Of a DNA stretch of 64,000 nucleotides, positions 19,403 through 27,780 are shown piece after piece. Origin of the DNA: Myxacorys almedinensis A (GTDB lineage Bacteria > Cyanobacteriota > Cyanobacteriia > Leptolyngbyales > Leptolyngbyaceae); contig NZ_WVIE01000001.1 in assembly GCF_010091945.1 (NCBI RefSeq), forward strand, positions 124,001-188,000, written 5' to 3'. A program made the position numbers and the translations under genes. The notes beneath the pieces were generated by a model. It was not told where the DNA came from. It ran no database searches and saw only the letters and a program-made list of their open reading frames with translations. Within the stretch, counting starts at the first letter, position 1. Each line of letters opens with the position of its first letter.

Positions 19403-19984
19403 TTAAACCCGTGCCAACGTCACTTGCTCCACCTGGTCTTGGTACTTGCCGTTGCGATCGTTGTAACTCACGGCACAGGGGGCACCTTCTAAAAAGAGCA
19501 ACTGCACAATGCCTTCATTGGCATAAATCCGGCAATCTGCACTCGAAGAGTTGGAAAACTCTAGCGTTAGATGACCGCGCCATCCGGCTTCTGCGGGGGT
19601 TAAATTGGCAATCAACCCGATGCGCGCATACGTTGACTTGCCAATACAGATCACCGTGATGTAGTCAGGCACTTCTAGCCGCTCTAGCGCTACTCCCAAC
19701 CCGTAGGAATGAGCCGGTAAAATAAAAAAACTACCGCGATCGTCGTGGTGTAGCGCAACAGGCTCTAAGTTAGCAGAACTAAAGTTTTTTGGGTCAACCA
19801 CGGTTCCAGGAACATGGCGGAAAATGCGGAAATCTGTTGGGGATAGCCGCAAATCGTAACCATAGCTGCTCAAGCCGTAGGAAATTACCGGAAGCTCATT
19901 CACGCGCCGCACAAGCTTGGATTCAAACGGGCTAATCATTCCCGCCTGCGCCTTTTGAGAGATCCAGGTATCGTTTTTAATCAT
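19403..19984 (-). CDS. dcd: dCTP deaminase
   Basis: 193 residues, the usual length. Signature regions are SYGLSSYGYDLRL near the N-terminus, FILPAHSYGLGVALERLEVP, GKSTYARIGLIANLTPAEAGW and the active-site segment GHLTLEFSNSS. The enzyme deaminates dCTP to dUTP with ammonia release, feeding dTMP synthesis and keeping dCTP pools balanced. It acts in the cytoplasm as a trimer. The CobO-like gene ends 28 bp upstream on the same strand, so the two probably form an operon transcribed leftwards. Confidence 0.93.
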   Translation of the reverse strand: MIKNDTWISQKAQAGMISPFESKLVRRVNELPVISYGLSSYGYDLRLSPTDFRIFRHVPGTVVDPKNFSSANLEPVALHHDDRGSFFILPAHSYGLGVALERLEVPDYITVICIGKSTYARIGLIANLTPAEAGWRGHLTLEFSNSSSADCRIYANEGIVQLLFLEGAPCAVSYNDRNGKYQDQVEQVTLARV

Positions 19985-20012
19985 GGCAGGTTGCCTATTG
20001 GTAAGGGGTGAC

Positions 20013-20549
20013 TTAAGGTTGATGACTGCGACGAAGCTCGGTAATTTGATCGGCTACCTCTAAAATGGCAGAGGTAATATCGGTTCCTGTGAGAATCACA
20101 TCGACATGAGACGGACGCTGCTTTAGAAACTCCAGCACTTCCGCTTCAGGAATAAACCCAAAGTGAATGGCTAAACTCAACTCATCTAGCACCACCAGAT
20201 CGTATCTGCCTTGGCACACCATATCTTGCGTATGGTGCCAAAGGTCAAGCAGCGATCGCAGTTCGTCGTCGTCAAGCTGAGGCGTATCAATGCAACGGGG
20301 AATATTGCACCGCAACCAATCGAGATGTTGGCTCAGTTGAATGGGTCGATCAGGCCCTTGCCGAATGCCGCCCTTAAGAAATTGCACAATCAGAACCGGG
20401 GTTCCCTGACTGGCAATCCGCATCGCTTGTGCCATCACGCTGGTAAAAAAACTCCGGTGATGAGACATGAAAACCTGCACCAATCCCTCAACGCTCAAGT
20501 TAGGAGCGTGTTTGGAGTCATACACAGGCGTCTCGATTTGTGAAACCAT
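20013..20549 (-). CDS. CobO/CobA-family P-loop-like protein with degenerate Walker A
   Basis: 178 residues. The body matches corrinoid adenosyltransferases of the CobA/CobO/BtuR type: GTPVLIVQFLKGG, the Walker B-like YDLVVLDELSLAIHFGF, and a C-terminal VDVILTGTDI followed by ADQITELR. Where the family has a GDGKGKTTAA-type phosphate loop, this protein reads VFMSHHRSFFTSVMAQ, with neither the Gly-rich turn nor the Lys-Thr pair. ATP binding as in CobA is thus doubtful, and it may have a regulatory or scaffolding role. Annotating it simply as a cobalamin adenosyltransferase would overstate the evidence. It is probably the first gene of an operon with dcd. Confidence 0.75.
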   Translation of the reverse strand: MVSQIETPVYDSKHAPNLSVEGLVQVFMSHHRSFFTSVMAQAMRIASQGTPVLIVQFLKGGIRQGPDRPIQLSQHLDWLRCNIPRCIDTPQLDDDELRSLLDLWHHTQDMVCQGRYDLVVLDELSLAIHFGFIPEAEVLEFLKQRPSHVDVILTGTDITSAILEVADQITELRRSHQP

Positions 20550-20941
20550 AGCGACATTCGGGGGCTAGAAGGACAAATCGCTTGAATACACCACAGAAAA
20601 ATGCATTGTTTAGATGTAGCGTCTTTCTATGATTCGCTTACCTATAAAACACTATATATAGAAAACCGTCAAGCAAAAACCTTAATCGAGTCTTGGAATT
20701 TGCTACTGCACAGTGTGCAGAAACCTGCTTCAGTGATGGCTAGCGGTCTGTCAAGGTTGAAATGAGGGACTGGGAATCGATGAGTGGATGAGTAACATCT
20801 CCCTCTACCCTCTCACCCCTCTACCCTCTTACCCCTCAACTCAACGTTGACAATCTATTAGAGCGATATCGGGCGCGATCGCACCCTTGACTCATAAACT
20901 ACACAAAAATAACACAAAGTACAAGTGTACTTCGGAGGAAC
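20550..20941. other. Intergenic region carrying a dispersed repeat
   Basis: 392 bp between two genes that are both read leftwards. It holds the upstream region of the CobO-like gene, an AT-rich segment near 20640-20670, and one copy of the dispersed repeat described at 20741-20845. No gene is seen. Confidence 0.5.
20741..20845 (+). repeat. Dispersed repeat, copy 1
   Basis: It begins TAGCGGTCTGTCAAGG, continues through a GATGAGTGGATGAGTAACATC stretch and ends in pyrimidine-rich CCCTCTACCCTCTTACCCCTCAACT. The same order of elements recurs at 49211-49313, and in reverse orientation at 50703-50790. It looks like a non-coding dispersed repeat with internal short-tandem character. Confidence 0.7.
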
Positions 20942-21745
20942 TTATAACCCGCTCCCTATCCCCCGCCCTGGTCCTTGGAACATCAGCCAAGACAAAAAGA
21001 AATTAGAAATAAAAATTGCCAACAGTGATGTCACCACGGCGGTGGTCGTCGATTGCCCGACCCCCTTTGCGCCACCGGTGGTCGTCAATCCCCAACTTGC
21101 CCCAATGACTGCAATCAATCCCCCAAACACAAATCCCTTAATCAATAAGCTAACCAAATCCCACACCGACAAAAAATTCTTAGCCGAGTTGAGAAAAACG
21201 GTGTAAGAAATTCCATATAGCGAATCTGCGATCAGCAATCCGCCCAGCAGCCCTGTGAGCAAAGAAAGCAGACTCAAAATTGGCAGCATGGAACAGCAAG
21301 CAATCACCCGAGGAATGACTAAATAATCGATCGGGTCAGTCCGCAAAATGTAAAGCGCGTCGATCTGCTCTGTCACCTTCATGGTGCCAATTTCGGCGGC
21401 AAAGGCTGAGCCGACTCGCCCTGCCAGCACGACCGCCGTCAGCACAGGCGCAAGTTCTCGTGATAGCGAAATTGCCAACACTCCCCCCACTGCCGACCCT
21501 GCCCCCAAGTTAATAAACTCGCGAGATACCTGAATGGTAAATACCATGCCGACAAAACCAGCCGTCACCAGCGCGATCAGCAACGATGCCGGGCCTGCAA
21601 CAGCCATTTGATCGACTGTATTTCGTCGATTGATTCGACCTCTAAGAATATGAACGAGAACTTGACCGCCCAGAAAGATGGCAGCAAGCAAGCGTCGGCT
21701 CCACAGTTCTAAACTGGATGCAGAATGCTGAGGTGTTTCAGTCAA
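20942..21745 (-). CDS. MlaE-family lipid ABC transporter permease
   Basis: 267 residues. There is no early ATG, and the TTG at 21745 gives the family's usual length. Helical segments include ALVTAGFVGMVFTIQVSREF, and the conserved core reads LSRELAPVLTAVVLAGRVGSAFAAEIGTMKVTEQIDAL, the signature of MlaE/TGD1-like permeases. The complex (permease, MlaF ATPase, MlaD-type substrate-binding protein) moves phospholipids between membranes; in plastids TGD1 imports lipid precursors. Its partner genes are not adjacent here, as is common in cyanobacteria. It sits in the inner membrane. It is divergent from corA with about 120 bp between. Confidence 0.9.
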   Translation of the reverse strand: MTETPQHSASSLELWSRRLLAAIFLGGQVLVHILRGRINRRNTVDQMAVAGPASLLIALVTAGFVGMVFTIQVSREFINLGAGSAVGGVLAISLSRELAPVLTAVVLAGRVGSAFAAEIGTMKVTEQIDALYILRTDPIDYLVIPRVIACCSMLPILSLLSLLTGLLGGLLIADSLYGISYTVFLNSAKNFLSVWDLVSLLIKGFVFGGLIAVIGASWGLTTTGGAKGVGQSTTTAVVTSLLAIFISNFFLSWLMFQGPGRGIGSGL

Positions 21746-21868
21746 CGGAAAAAACCACCAATACTTTAGTTAGCAGAATATCAGTTCTGTTCCAGCAGAA
21801 GGACAGTGCAAGTACATTAGAGGAATGTTTGTCTGTTTCTCAAGCCTTCAGTAAAAGGATCAATCGAC

Positions 21869-23026
21869 ATGGTGGGAAAGCACCGTCAACCTGGCAACAT
21901 TGTTACACGCAGAGATCTCATACGCGAAGGTGAAATCGATATTCAGATGGAATATTTCTATGATGTGCCAGGAAGTATGCCGGGGACATTACGAATTCCA
22001 TCGGATGCCTTGCCGCCTATTATTGGATTGATCGATTACAACGAACAGAAAGCAGTGCGTTTGCAACTCGGTACGCCTGAAGAGTGTGCACCCCACCTTG
22101 ACTCAGAATCTGTGTCTTGGTTGGATGTGAAAGGCTTGGGCAGTGAAGACGTCTTGCAGCGACTCGGACAAGTGTTTGATTTGCATCCCCTCGTGTTAGA
22201 AGATGTCGTGAATGTGCCCCAGCGACCTAAGGTAGAAGAGTACGACGATCAGTTGCTGATCATTGCTCGCATGGTGACGCCCACTGAATCGGGCAGTTCG
22301 TTTCACCAAGAGCAAGTGAGTCTAATTTTGGGACGACACTATTTGTTGACGGTGCAAGAAGAACCTGAATTTGATTGTTTTGGGGCTGTGCGCGATCGCA
22401 TCCGCACTGCAAAAGGCATCATTCGCAAACGGGGGGCAGACTATCTTGCCTACTCTCTGCTGGACTCGATTATTGATGGCTTTTTCCCAATCTTAGAGAT
22501 TTACGGCGAAGACATCGAAGAACTAGAAGATGCCGTTGTGGAAAGCCCGACCCATCAAACCCTAGAAAGGATTCACACCTTGCGGCGCGAGTTGCTGGTG
22601 TTGCGTCGTGCGGTTTGGCCGATGCGAGATACGATCAATTCGCTGATTCGAGATGGTAGCGACTTGATCAGCGAAGATGTTCGGATTTATTTACGAGATT
22701 GCTACGACCATACGGTGCAGGTGCTCGACATGGTGGAAACGTATCGAGAATTGGCGTCTAGCTTGATGGATGTTTACCTATCGTCGGTCAACAACAAAAT
22801 GAATGAAATCATGAAAGTGCTGACGGTGATTTCAACCATATTTATTCCGCTCACATTTATTGTGGGGATCTACGGAATGAACTTTGATCGTGAAAAGTCT
22901 CCGTTTAATATGCCTGAACTCGATTGGTACTGGGGGTATCCTTTGTGTTGGGTACTGATGATTGTGATCGCGCTTTCTCTGATCGCTTACTTCAAACGCA
23001 AAGGTTGGTTTGAAAACGTCTCTTGA
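21869..23026 (+). CDS. corA: Magnesium/cobalt transporter CorA
   Basis: 385 residues, ATG start. A large cytoplasmic domain is followed by two C-terminal membrane helices; the first ends with the pore signature YGMNF, and the second is CWVLMIVIALSLIAYF with the basic tail FKRKGWFENVS. The helical segment LRRELLVLRRAVWPMRD is also typical of the family. CorA pentamers let Mg2+ (and Co2+/Ni2+) in down the electrical gradient and close when cytoplasmic Mg2+ is high. The usual loop after YGMNF is FDREKSPFNMPEL here, within family variation. It is monocistronic. Confidence 0.93.
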   Translation: MVGKHRQPGNIVTRRDLIREGEIDIQMEYFYDVPGSMPGTLRIPSDALPPIIGLIDYNEQKAVRLQLGTPEECAPHLDSESVSWLDVKGLGSEDVLQRLGQVFDLHPLVLEDVVNVPQRPKVEEYDDQLLIIARMVTPTESGSSFHQEQVSLILGRHYLLTVQEEPEFDCFGAVRDRIRTAKGIIRKRGADYLAYSLLDSIIDGFFPILEIYGEDIEELEDAVVESPTHQTLERIHTLRRELLVLRRAVWPMRDTINSLIRDGSDLISEDVRIYLRDCYDHTVQVLDMVETYRELASSLMDVYLSSVNNKMNEIMKVLTVISTIFIPLTFIVGIYGMNFDREKSPFNMPELDWYWGYPLCWVLMIVIALSLIAYFKRKGWFENVS

Positions 23027-23091
23027 GGCTGGGCAGGCGCAAGGGCTGATCAGAGCGTCCCCATCACCTGCCACCCAAAACATAGACCGAG

Positions 23092-23454
23092 TTAATCACG
23101 TTTCAACCGCCGCAATTCTTCTTGCAAATCTGCAACCTGCTGACGCATCTCATCAACGCTAGTCGAGACGGGGGCAGGCTCATCATCGTCTAAAATCTCA
23201 ATCTTACGGGGTTCGGTCGGGCGCGCCTGCTCCGATGTTACGGTTGCCTGCTGCTGTTGCGCCTTCTGCACCATCTCATCAACAAACCGACGAGCTTCTT
23301 CTGCATTCATCTCGCCCCGATCGACCATTTCATCCGCCAACTTTTGCACCTGTGCCCGAAGCTCCGTCAGTTTCTCTCCCGCTTTTTCACCCGCGTAGGA
23401 GGCAACCCCGATTCCGAGGTAGACCGCTTTTTGAACTAAATCTCCCAAACCCAT
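23092..23454 (-). CDS. Phasin-like coiled-coil protein
   Basis: 120 residues from the ATG at 23454; a TTG two codons upstream is possible. The N-terminal half (LVQKAVYLGIGVASYAGEKA) resembles the amphipathic helix of phasin/PhaF-type proteins; then come charged helices with DEMVDRGEMNAEEARRFVDEM and a C-terminal coiled coil (MRQQVADLQEELRRL). Phasins coat polyhydroxyalkanoate granules, but many cyanobacterial proteins of this shape have no proven link to PHA. No PHA genes are present in the window. It is convergent with corA and downstream of the SRP RNA. Confidence 0.65.
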   Translation of the reverse strand: MGLGDLVQKAVYLGIGVASYAGEKAGEKLTELRAQVQKLADEMVDRGEMNAEEARRFVDEMVQKAQQQQATVTSEQARPTEPRKIEILDDDEPAPVSTSVDEMRQQVADLQEELRRLKRD

Positions 23455-23603
23455 GTCCAATCTCCGTATTCGATACCTCTAAGATAGGCAGAATCGGTCG
23501 GGTTGCCTAGGGGAGAACGATGGATTTAGGGTAGAGAAAACCGTCTGTTGCTGGCGCTGAAGCAGAATAGGCGGCGGAGCTAGACTCTCTTTAAAACGAA
23601 GGT

Positions 23604-23697
23604 GACCCGGAGACTACGCCTACCGTGAGCATCCCGTATTGCTGCTACCTTCCGGTCCTGACAAGATTTGGGCGTCGCGATCGCATAGATCCGAGTC
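23604..23697 (-). ncRNA. ffs: Small signal recognition particle RNA (4.5S RNA)
   Basis: On the reverse strand the conserved domain IV sequence GTCAGGACCGGAAGGTAGCA is present, containing the symmetric and GGAA-tetraloop elements that bind Ffh, followed by GCAATACGGG. The ends pair perfectly over eight bases (5' GACTCGGA with 3' TCCGGGTC, G-U allowed), defining a hairpin RNA of about 94 nt. The RNA joins Ffh in co-translational targeting of membrane proteins. It lies in the gap between the YciI gene and the phasin-like gene, all read leftwards. Confidence 0.93.
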
Positions 23698-23733
23698 ATC
23701 TACTAACATAACACTTTCCTGTCCCCTTCAGAC

Positions 23734-24000
23734 TCACTCAACAACAACTTTCCATTCGTAAAGCTGGTAATGCACGCACCCGTTTTGCACGAGGGGATCG
23801 TGCGCCACAATGTCTTTTGCTTCTTCCATAGACGACGCTTTAAACAACAACATGCCGCCGCCAAAACAACTCCAATATCCAGTCCGAGCTTCGTGACCTT
23901 TGGCAATTAACTCTTGGACAAACTGTTTGTGGGCAGGGACAAACTGATCAAAGGTCGTTTGATCGACGATTCCTTCTTCAATTTTGACGAACCAAGGCAT
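23734..24000 (-). CDS. YciI family protein
   Basis: 88 residues, ATG start. It is a single YCII/dimeric ferredoxin-like alpha-beta domain: MPWFVKIEEG at the N-terminus, FDQFVPAHKQFVQELIAKGH, GGGMLLFKASSMEEAKDIVAHDPLV and YELYEW-like YQLYEWKVVVE at the end. The His-Asp pair of the family (AHKQF and HDPL) is kept. The E. coli relative is of uncertain enzymatic role. Its stop lies 36 bp before the SRP RNA 5' end on the same strand. Confidence 0.85.
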   Translation of the reverse strand: MPWFVKIEEGIVDQTTFDQFVPAHKQFVQELIAKGHEARTGYWSCFGGGMLLFKASSMEEAKDIVAHDPLVQNGCVHYQLYEWKVVVE

Positions 24001-24202
24001 TGACGCTTCCTTCTCTCAAACAAGGTCTATTCTGTAGATTAAACGCTAACGATACCTCAGCAAAACAAAGTTTTAGGAACTGCGATCGCGCGAAATTTAG
24101 CAGCAGTGATCGTGGGTTCTGCCCATGAGTTTTGATGGTCTGAGACGGGCTAAAAACGGTCAAGAGTGGGATGTTCTGGTTTGGGTTTAGCATAGGGAGG
24201 AG

Positions 24203-25120
24203 ATGACGGAGAACAAGATGCAGCACTCTGCGATCGCAACACAGTTTTATTCTTGGAATGGCTACCGTTGTGCCTACGATGTGCCCCACGAAGGGCAAGG
24301 TGTGCCTCTGGTGCTCATTCACCCGATTGGGGTTGGGCTGTCTCGGCAGTTTTGGCAACGCTTTAATCAAGCTTGGGTGCAAGCCGGGCACCGCAACACC
24401 ATTTACAATCCCGACTTGCTGGGCTGCGGTGAAAGTGACATGCCCCGCGTGGCCTACTACCCGATCGACTGGGCAACCCAACTGCAATGTTTTTTACAAA
24501 CCGTGGTGAAAAGACCTTGCATTTTGATTGCTCAAGGGGCACTGTCTCCCGTGGCGATTGATTTAGTCAACCTACAACCCGATTTGGTGCGCGGGCTGAT
24601 CTTGAGCGGGCCTCCTGCGTGGACGTTGGTCACAAAAACCACGTCGGATCTGCAACACCGCATCGCTTGGAATTTGTTTGATTCTCCGTTGGGCAGTGCG
24701 TTTTATCGGTATGCGCGGCGATCGCAGTTTCTCCAACGCTTTTCGATTCGCCAACTTTTTGCGAGTGACCATCAAGTTGATGCAAACTGGCTAGAGATGC
24801 TGCAAGCCGGAGCTAGCGATCTCGATAGCCGCCATGCCGTTTTCTCGTTTCTCTCTGGTTTTTGGCGACAAGACTATCGCCACCGAGTCGCGCAGATCGA
24901 GCAGCCCACGCTCGTGGTGTTGGGTGAGAAGGCGTCTAGCATTAGTCGAGAAGGCAAACCCGAAAGTTTGGATCAGCGCCTAGAAGACTATTTGGAGGCA
25001 TTTCCGCAAGTTCAAGGCGTCAAAATTCCGGGACGAAATGTGTTGCCCTATGAATCGACGCTAGCGTTTGTTGATGCGATCGCGGCTTGGCTTGAGTCAT
25101 CCCCCATCTCTAAGGCTTAA
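24203..25120 (+). CDS. Alpha/beta-hydrolase-fold protein lacking the usual catalytic residues
   Basis: 305 residues, ATG start. The fold is clear: PLVLIHPIGVGLSRQFWQRF (strand 3 and oxyanion loop), YNPDLLGCGESDMP, and a C-terminal LVVLGEKASS strand followed by FVDAIAAWLE. The nucleophile elbow, normally G-x-S-x-G, reads IAQGALSPVA, with Gly at the nucleophile position, and the place of the catalytic His reads PGRNVLPYES. Both key residues are therefore replaced. It may be a non-hydrolytic binding protein or use different chemistry. It is monocistronic, without a signal peptide. Confidence 0.8.
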   Translation: MTENKMQHSAIATQFYSWNGYRCAYDVPHEGQGVPLVLIHPIGVGLSRQFWQRFNQAWVQAGHRNTIYNPDLLGCGESDMPRVAYYPIDWATQLQCFLQTVVKRPCILIAQGALSPVAIDLVNLQPDLVRGLILSGPPAWTLVTKTTSDLQHRIAWNLFDSPLGSAFYRYARRSQFLQRFSIRQLFASDHQVDANWLEMLQAGASDLDSRHAVFSFLSGFWRQDYRHRVAQIEQPTLVVLGEKASSISREGKPESLDQRLEDYLEAFPQVQGVKIPGRNVLPYESTLAFVDAIAAWLESSPISKA

Positions 25121-25196
25121 AGAACTTTAAAAAACCAAGGTCTAAAAAACCGCAGATGCAGTTCTCACAGCCTTGTGCGCCGCGATCATTGCAGTT

Positions 25197-26462
25197 TTAG
25201 TGAACGGCTTTCCCGATCGGACGATGCACAATCGTTTCGACGACTCTCCGGCGATCACTAGAACTGATGCCAACCAAGCGCACATAATCATTCTGGTGTT
25301 CGTTGAGGCAAGATTCGAGCGCCGCGATCGCACCAGAACCATCGTCTTGAAACATGGCGTAACAGTTCCAAGAGTTCATCCGAAATCGCCGCTCATCAAC
25401 GTATTCAATGCCTAATCGGTGTCCCTGTCCTAAAATCTGATTCACTTGGCTCACAAGCTCTGGACTCAGCCGCGTGCTAGAAGGTTGCCCGTTATAGCTG
25501 ATCGTTGATGGAGGAGCAATTGCTGGTTTGGCAGAGTTCGATTGGGGAGCCGTCATGTTAATTTCGCCTAGCCCCCGATTGCCAATCGTGCGATTGTATT
25601 CCTCCACGAGTCGCAGTTCTTGCAGGCGCTTTTGTTCGCGTACCAATGCCTGTCCCATGTCGACCAAGTGAGGCAAGCTAAAATCGGGTTTACGAAATTC
25701 GGGGGGTGCTTGGGTGCTGTTCACCACGCGCTGAGAAATGCGGTTGATCCCTACGTCTTCGATCAACTGCCGAACTTGCTCATCGTATAGCCGCGATCGC
25801 AGTGCTCCATAAAAATCGATCGACTGCTCAGGAAAAGTATCGACGAGCTTTTCAATATCCCGGTGATCAACGCGATCAACTTCAAAAATGCCGCTGACAA
25901 TGCCGATGCGATCGCCGCGATCGGGTTCCCAATAAAACTTGTCCATGCGCCCATCTCGGACGAGCGGTGCATACAGCGTTGCCAAATCATTTCCCGTCAC
26001 GATAATCGGCACGCGCGGCGTTGGGTCTGTGTTGTAGCTGCCTGGAAGTTGCACATTAGTTGGATTGTCTGCAATATTCATCAATGTGCCGTGAACTAGC
26101 TGCGTATTTACCGTGTACTGCGTAAATTGATCCACGCGCCCCATGCCTGCATCAATATCGTTGATCATCAGCACGGCCATCTTGCCACGCACCTTCGCCA
26201 GTTCGCCCGCTTCGAGATAGCGTAGCCGCACTAGCCGCGCCGGATCGCCAGCATCGGGGCTTTCTAACTCTCCGGCTGACATGTAAACCGCTTCCACACC
26301 CATCTGTTCAAACACCAGATCGCACTGGAAAGATTTGCCTTCTCCTTTACGCCCATGAACGCCCAAAAGAAGCGGTACTTTAACGTTTGGCAGGTTTAAA
26401 TAATTTTTTGTAATGTGGACGGATAGTTTATCTAAAAAGCGAGGAGCAATGTAATAACTCAT
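25197..26462 (-). CDS. rca: Rubisco activase with C-terminal small-subunit-like (SSUL) domain
   Basis: 421 residues. An AAA+ domain has Walker A GRKGEGKS (37-44), Walker B AVLMINDIDAG (96-106), and sensor/arginine-finger segments IIVTGNDLATLYAPLVRDGRMDK. After a flexible linker (about 300-330) the C-terminus (about 331-418) resembles RbcS as found in CcmM: LSPELVSQVNQILGQGHRLGIEYVD, RFRMNSWNCYAMF and VRLVGIS. AAA+ activases remove inhibitory sugar phosphates from Rubisco; the SSUL domain ties the activase to Rubisco and carboxysome condensates. The rbcLXS genes are not in this window. A 12-bp hairpin precedes the start codon. Confidence 0.9.
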   Translation of the reverse strand: MSYYIAPRFLDKLSVHITKNYLNLPNVKVPLLLGVHGRKGEGKSFQCDLVFEQMGVEAVYMSAGELESPDAGDPARLVRLRYLEAGELAKVRGKMAVLMINDIDAGMGRVDQFTQYTVNTQLVHGTLMNIADNPTNVQLPGSYNTDPTPRVPIIVTGNDLATLYAPLVRDGRMDKFYWEPDRGDRIGIVSGIFEVDRVDHRDIEKLVDTFPEQSIDFYGALRSRLYDEQVRQLIEDVGINRISQRVVNSTQAPPEFRKPDFSLPHLVDMGQALVREQKRLQELRLVEEYNRTIGNRGLGEINMTAPQSNSAKPAIAPPSTISYNGQPSSTRLSPELVSQVNQILGQGHRLGIEYVDERRFRMNSWNCYAMFQDDGSGAIAALESCLNEHQNDYVRLVGISSSDRRRVVETIVHRPIGKAVH

Positions 26463-26483
26463 GCGAACAACCTAAAACGGACA

Positions 26484-26512
26484 AAGCAAAGTAAGAAATC
26501 CTTACTTTGCTT
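26484..26512 (-). promoter_or_regulatory. 12-bp stem-loop just upstream of rca
   Basis: AAGCAAAGTAAG and CTTACTTTGCTT are perfectly complementary with a 5-base loop. The hairpin lies 22-50 bases before the rca start and about 30 bases after the stop of the upstream membrane-protein gene, both read leftwards. It could be a terminator of the upstream gene (the following bases are only partly T-rich) or a leader structure of the rca mRNA. Confidence 0.55.
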
Positions 26513-26543
26513 AAATGAATGCTAAATCTAATGATAAACAAAA

Positions 26544-26879
26544 TTAGCGAACCGAACGATCAAGCTTTCTGACTAAAGGCATTGACTGAGTTGATGAGTC
26601 GCTCAAATACGCTCTAGCTTCTTCGATCTCTTGCTCTTGTACATACCGCACAACCGACTCATAAGCTGCCTGATTATATGCCACATCATGGGAAATTCTG
26701 GTGAGATAACCCATGTAATTTCCCATCAAAAAATACACGCCAACCAGTGCTGCCGCCGCCGACGCCACCAGCGTGCCTGCTAACATCAACGAAAACTGGC
26801 GCTGCGCGATCGCGGCTTGCATCAAATGTAGCGACCAGGCAACCAGACCGATGACAATGATTAGAAGAGGAATGGTCAT
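26544..26879 (-). CDS. Small membrane protein, hypothetical
   Basis: 111 residues, ATG start. Two hydrophobic segments (about 3-22 and 29-52, including MTIPLLIIVIGLVAWSLHLM and LVASAAAALVGVYFLMG) precede a soluble, acidic C-terminal helix (QAAYESVVRYVQEQEIEEARAY is too long to be membrane-bound). I recognise no family. It lies 81 bp upstream of rca on the same strand, so a functional link to the activase is possible but only by position. Confidence 0.6.
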   Translation of the reverse strand: MTIPLLIIVIGLVAWSLHLMQAAIAQRQFSLMLAGTLVASAAAALVGVYFLMGNYMGYLTRISHDVAYNQAAYESVVRYVQEQEIEEARAYLSDSSTQSMPLVRKLDRSVR

Positions 26880-27009
26880 AGTTTACATATCTTAACAGAT
26901 AGTTAGAGAAAGCGTTTCCGTTTTGTTATGTAAACAGCAGATTTCTCTATCATAGGGCTTGCCAAAAAGGGCACGAAGTGCTGTATCTCTCTCCCAATAA
27001 CGCTTGGGG

Positions 27010-27780
27010 CTAATTTTCGCGAATTAAAACGTTACGTTCTTTTAAGTATCGCTTAATCTGAGAAACCGTTAACTCGCCATAATGAAGCAGCGAGGCTAAC
27101 AGGGCAGCTTCAGCTTTTCCCTCGGTCAGGGCTTCATGAATGTGTTCACAGGTGCCTGCGCCGCCCGACGCAATCACAGGAATTTGGACTTCCTGAGCGA
27201 TCGCACGGGTCAAACTCAGGTCATAGCCTGCTTTCGTGCCATCGGCATCCATGCTGGTGATTAATAATTCTCCGGCTCCCCGTTGTTCGACGTTTTTTGC
27301 CCATGCGATCGCGTCAAGCCCGGTGTTCTCCCGCCCGCCCCGTACGTAGACATCCCATCCCGGCTGGGTTGGATCTAGGCGTCGTCTCGCATCGATCGCC
27401 ACTACAATGCACTGATTGCCAAACCGCCGACTTGCCTGATTGATAAATTCTGGATCGCGTACTGCCGCCGAGTTAATGCTGACCTTATCGGCTCCCGCCC
27501 GCAGCAATTTTTTAATAATGTCTAAGGTGTAGACACCGCCGCCAACGGTCAGAGGAATAAAAACCTGCTCTGCTGTTTTGTAAACCACGTCATAAATAAT
27601 GTCACGATCTTCATGAGTTGCCGTGATGTCTAGAAAAACTAATTCATCTGCCCCTGCTTGGTTATAAATTTGAGCCAACTCTACTGGGTCACCAGCATCC
27701 CGTAAATCGACAAAGTTTACGCCCTTTACAACTCGACCTGCTTTTACATCTAGACACGGCAAGATTCGTTTCGCCAGCAT
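27010..27780 (-). CDS. hisF: Imidazole glycerol phosphate synthase, cyclase subunit
   Basis: 256 residues, a complete (beta/alpha)8 barrel. The catalytic aspartates are Asp11 ([13 protein letters not shown]) and the one in [11 protein letters not shown] (about 130). Phosphate-binding loops [23 protein letters not shown] and [14 protein letters not shown], and [11 protein letters not shown] are all present. HisF, with the glutaminase HisH, turns PRFAR into imidazole glycerol phosphate and AICAR in histidine synthesis. No other his genes are near, as usual in cyanobacteria. It is monocistronic and divergent from the peptidoglycan-binding gene, with a 254-bp shared upstream region. Confidence 0.95.
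   Translation of the reverse strand: MLAKRILPCLDVKAGRVVKGVNFVDLRDAGDPVELAQIYNQAGADELVFLDITATHEDRDIIYDVVYKTAEQVFIPLTVGGGVYTLDIIKKLLRAGADKVSINSAAVRDPEFINQASRRFGNQCIVVAIDARRRLDPTQPGWDVYVRGGRENTGLDAIAWAKNVEQRGAGELLITSMDADGTKAGYDLSLTRAIAQEVQIPVIASGGAGTCEHIHEALTEGKAEAALLASLLHYGELTVSQIKRYLKERNVLIREN

Noticed and set aside
21718-21933. Forward frame between the MlaE permease and corA
   Set aside because: It overlaps the permease's 5' end and corA's start in a different frame and has no protein-like character.
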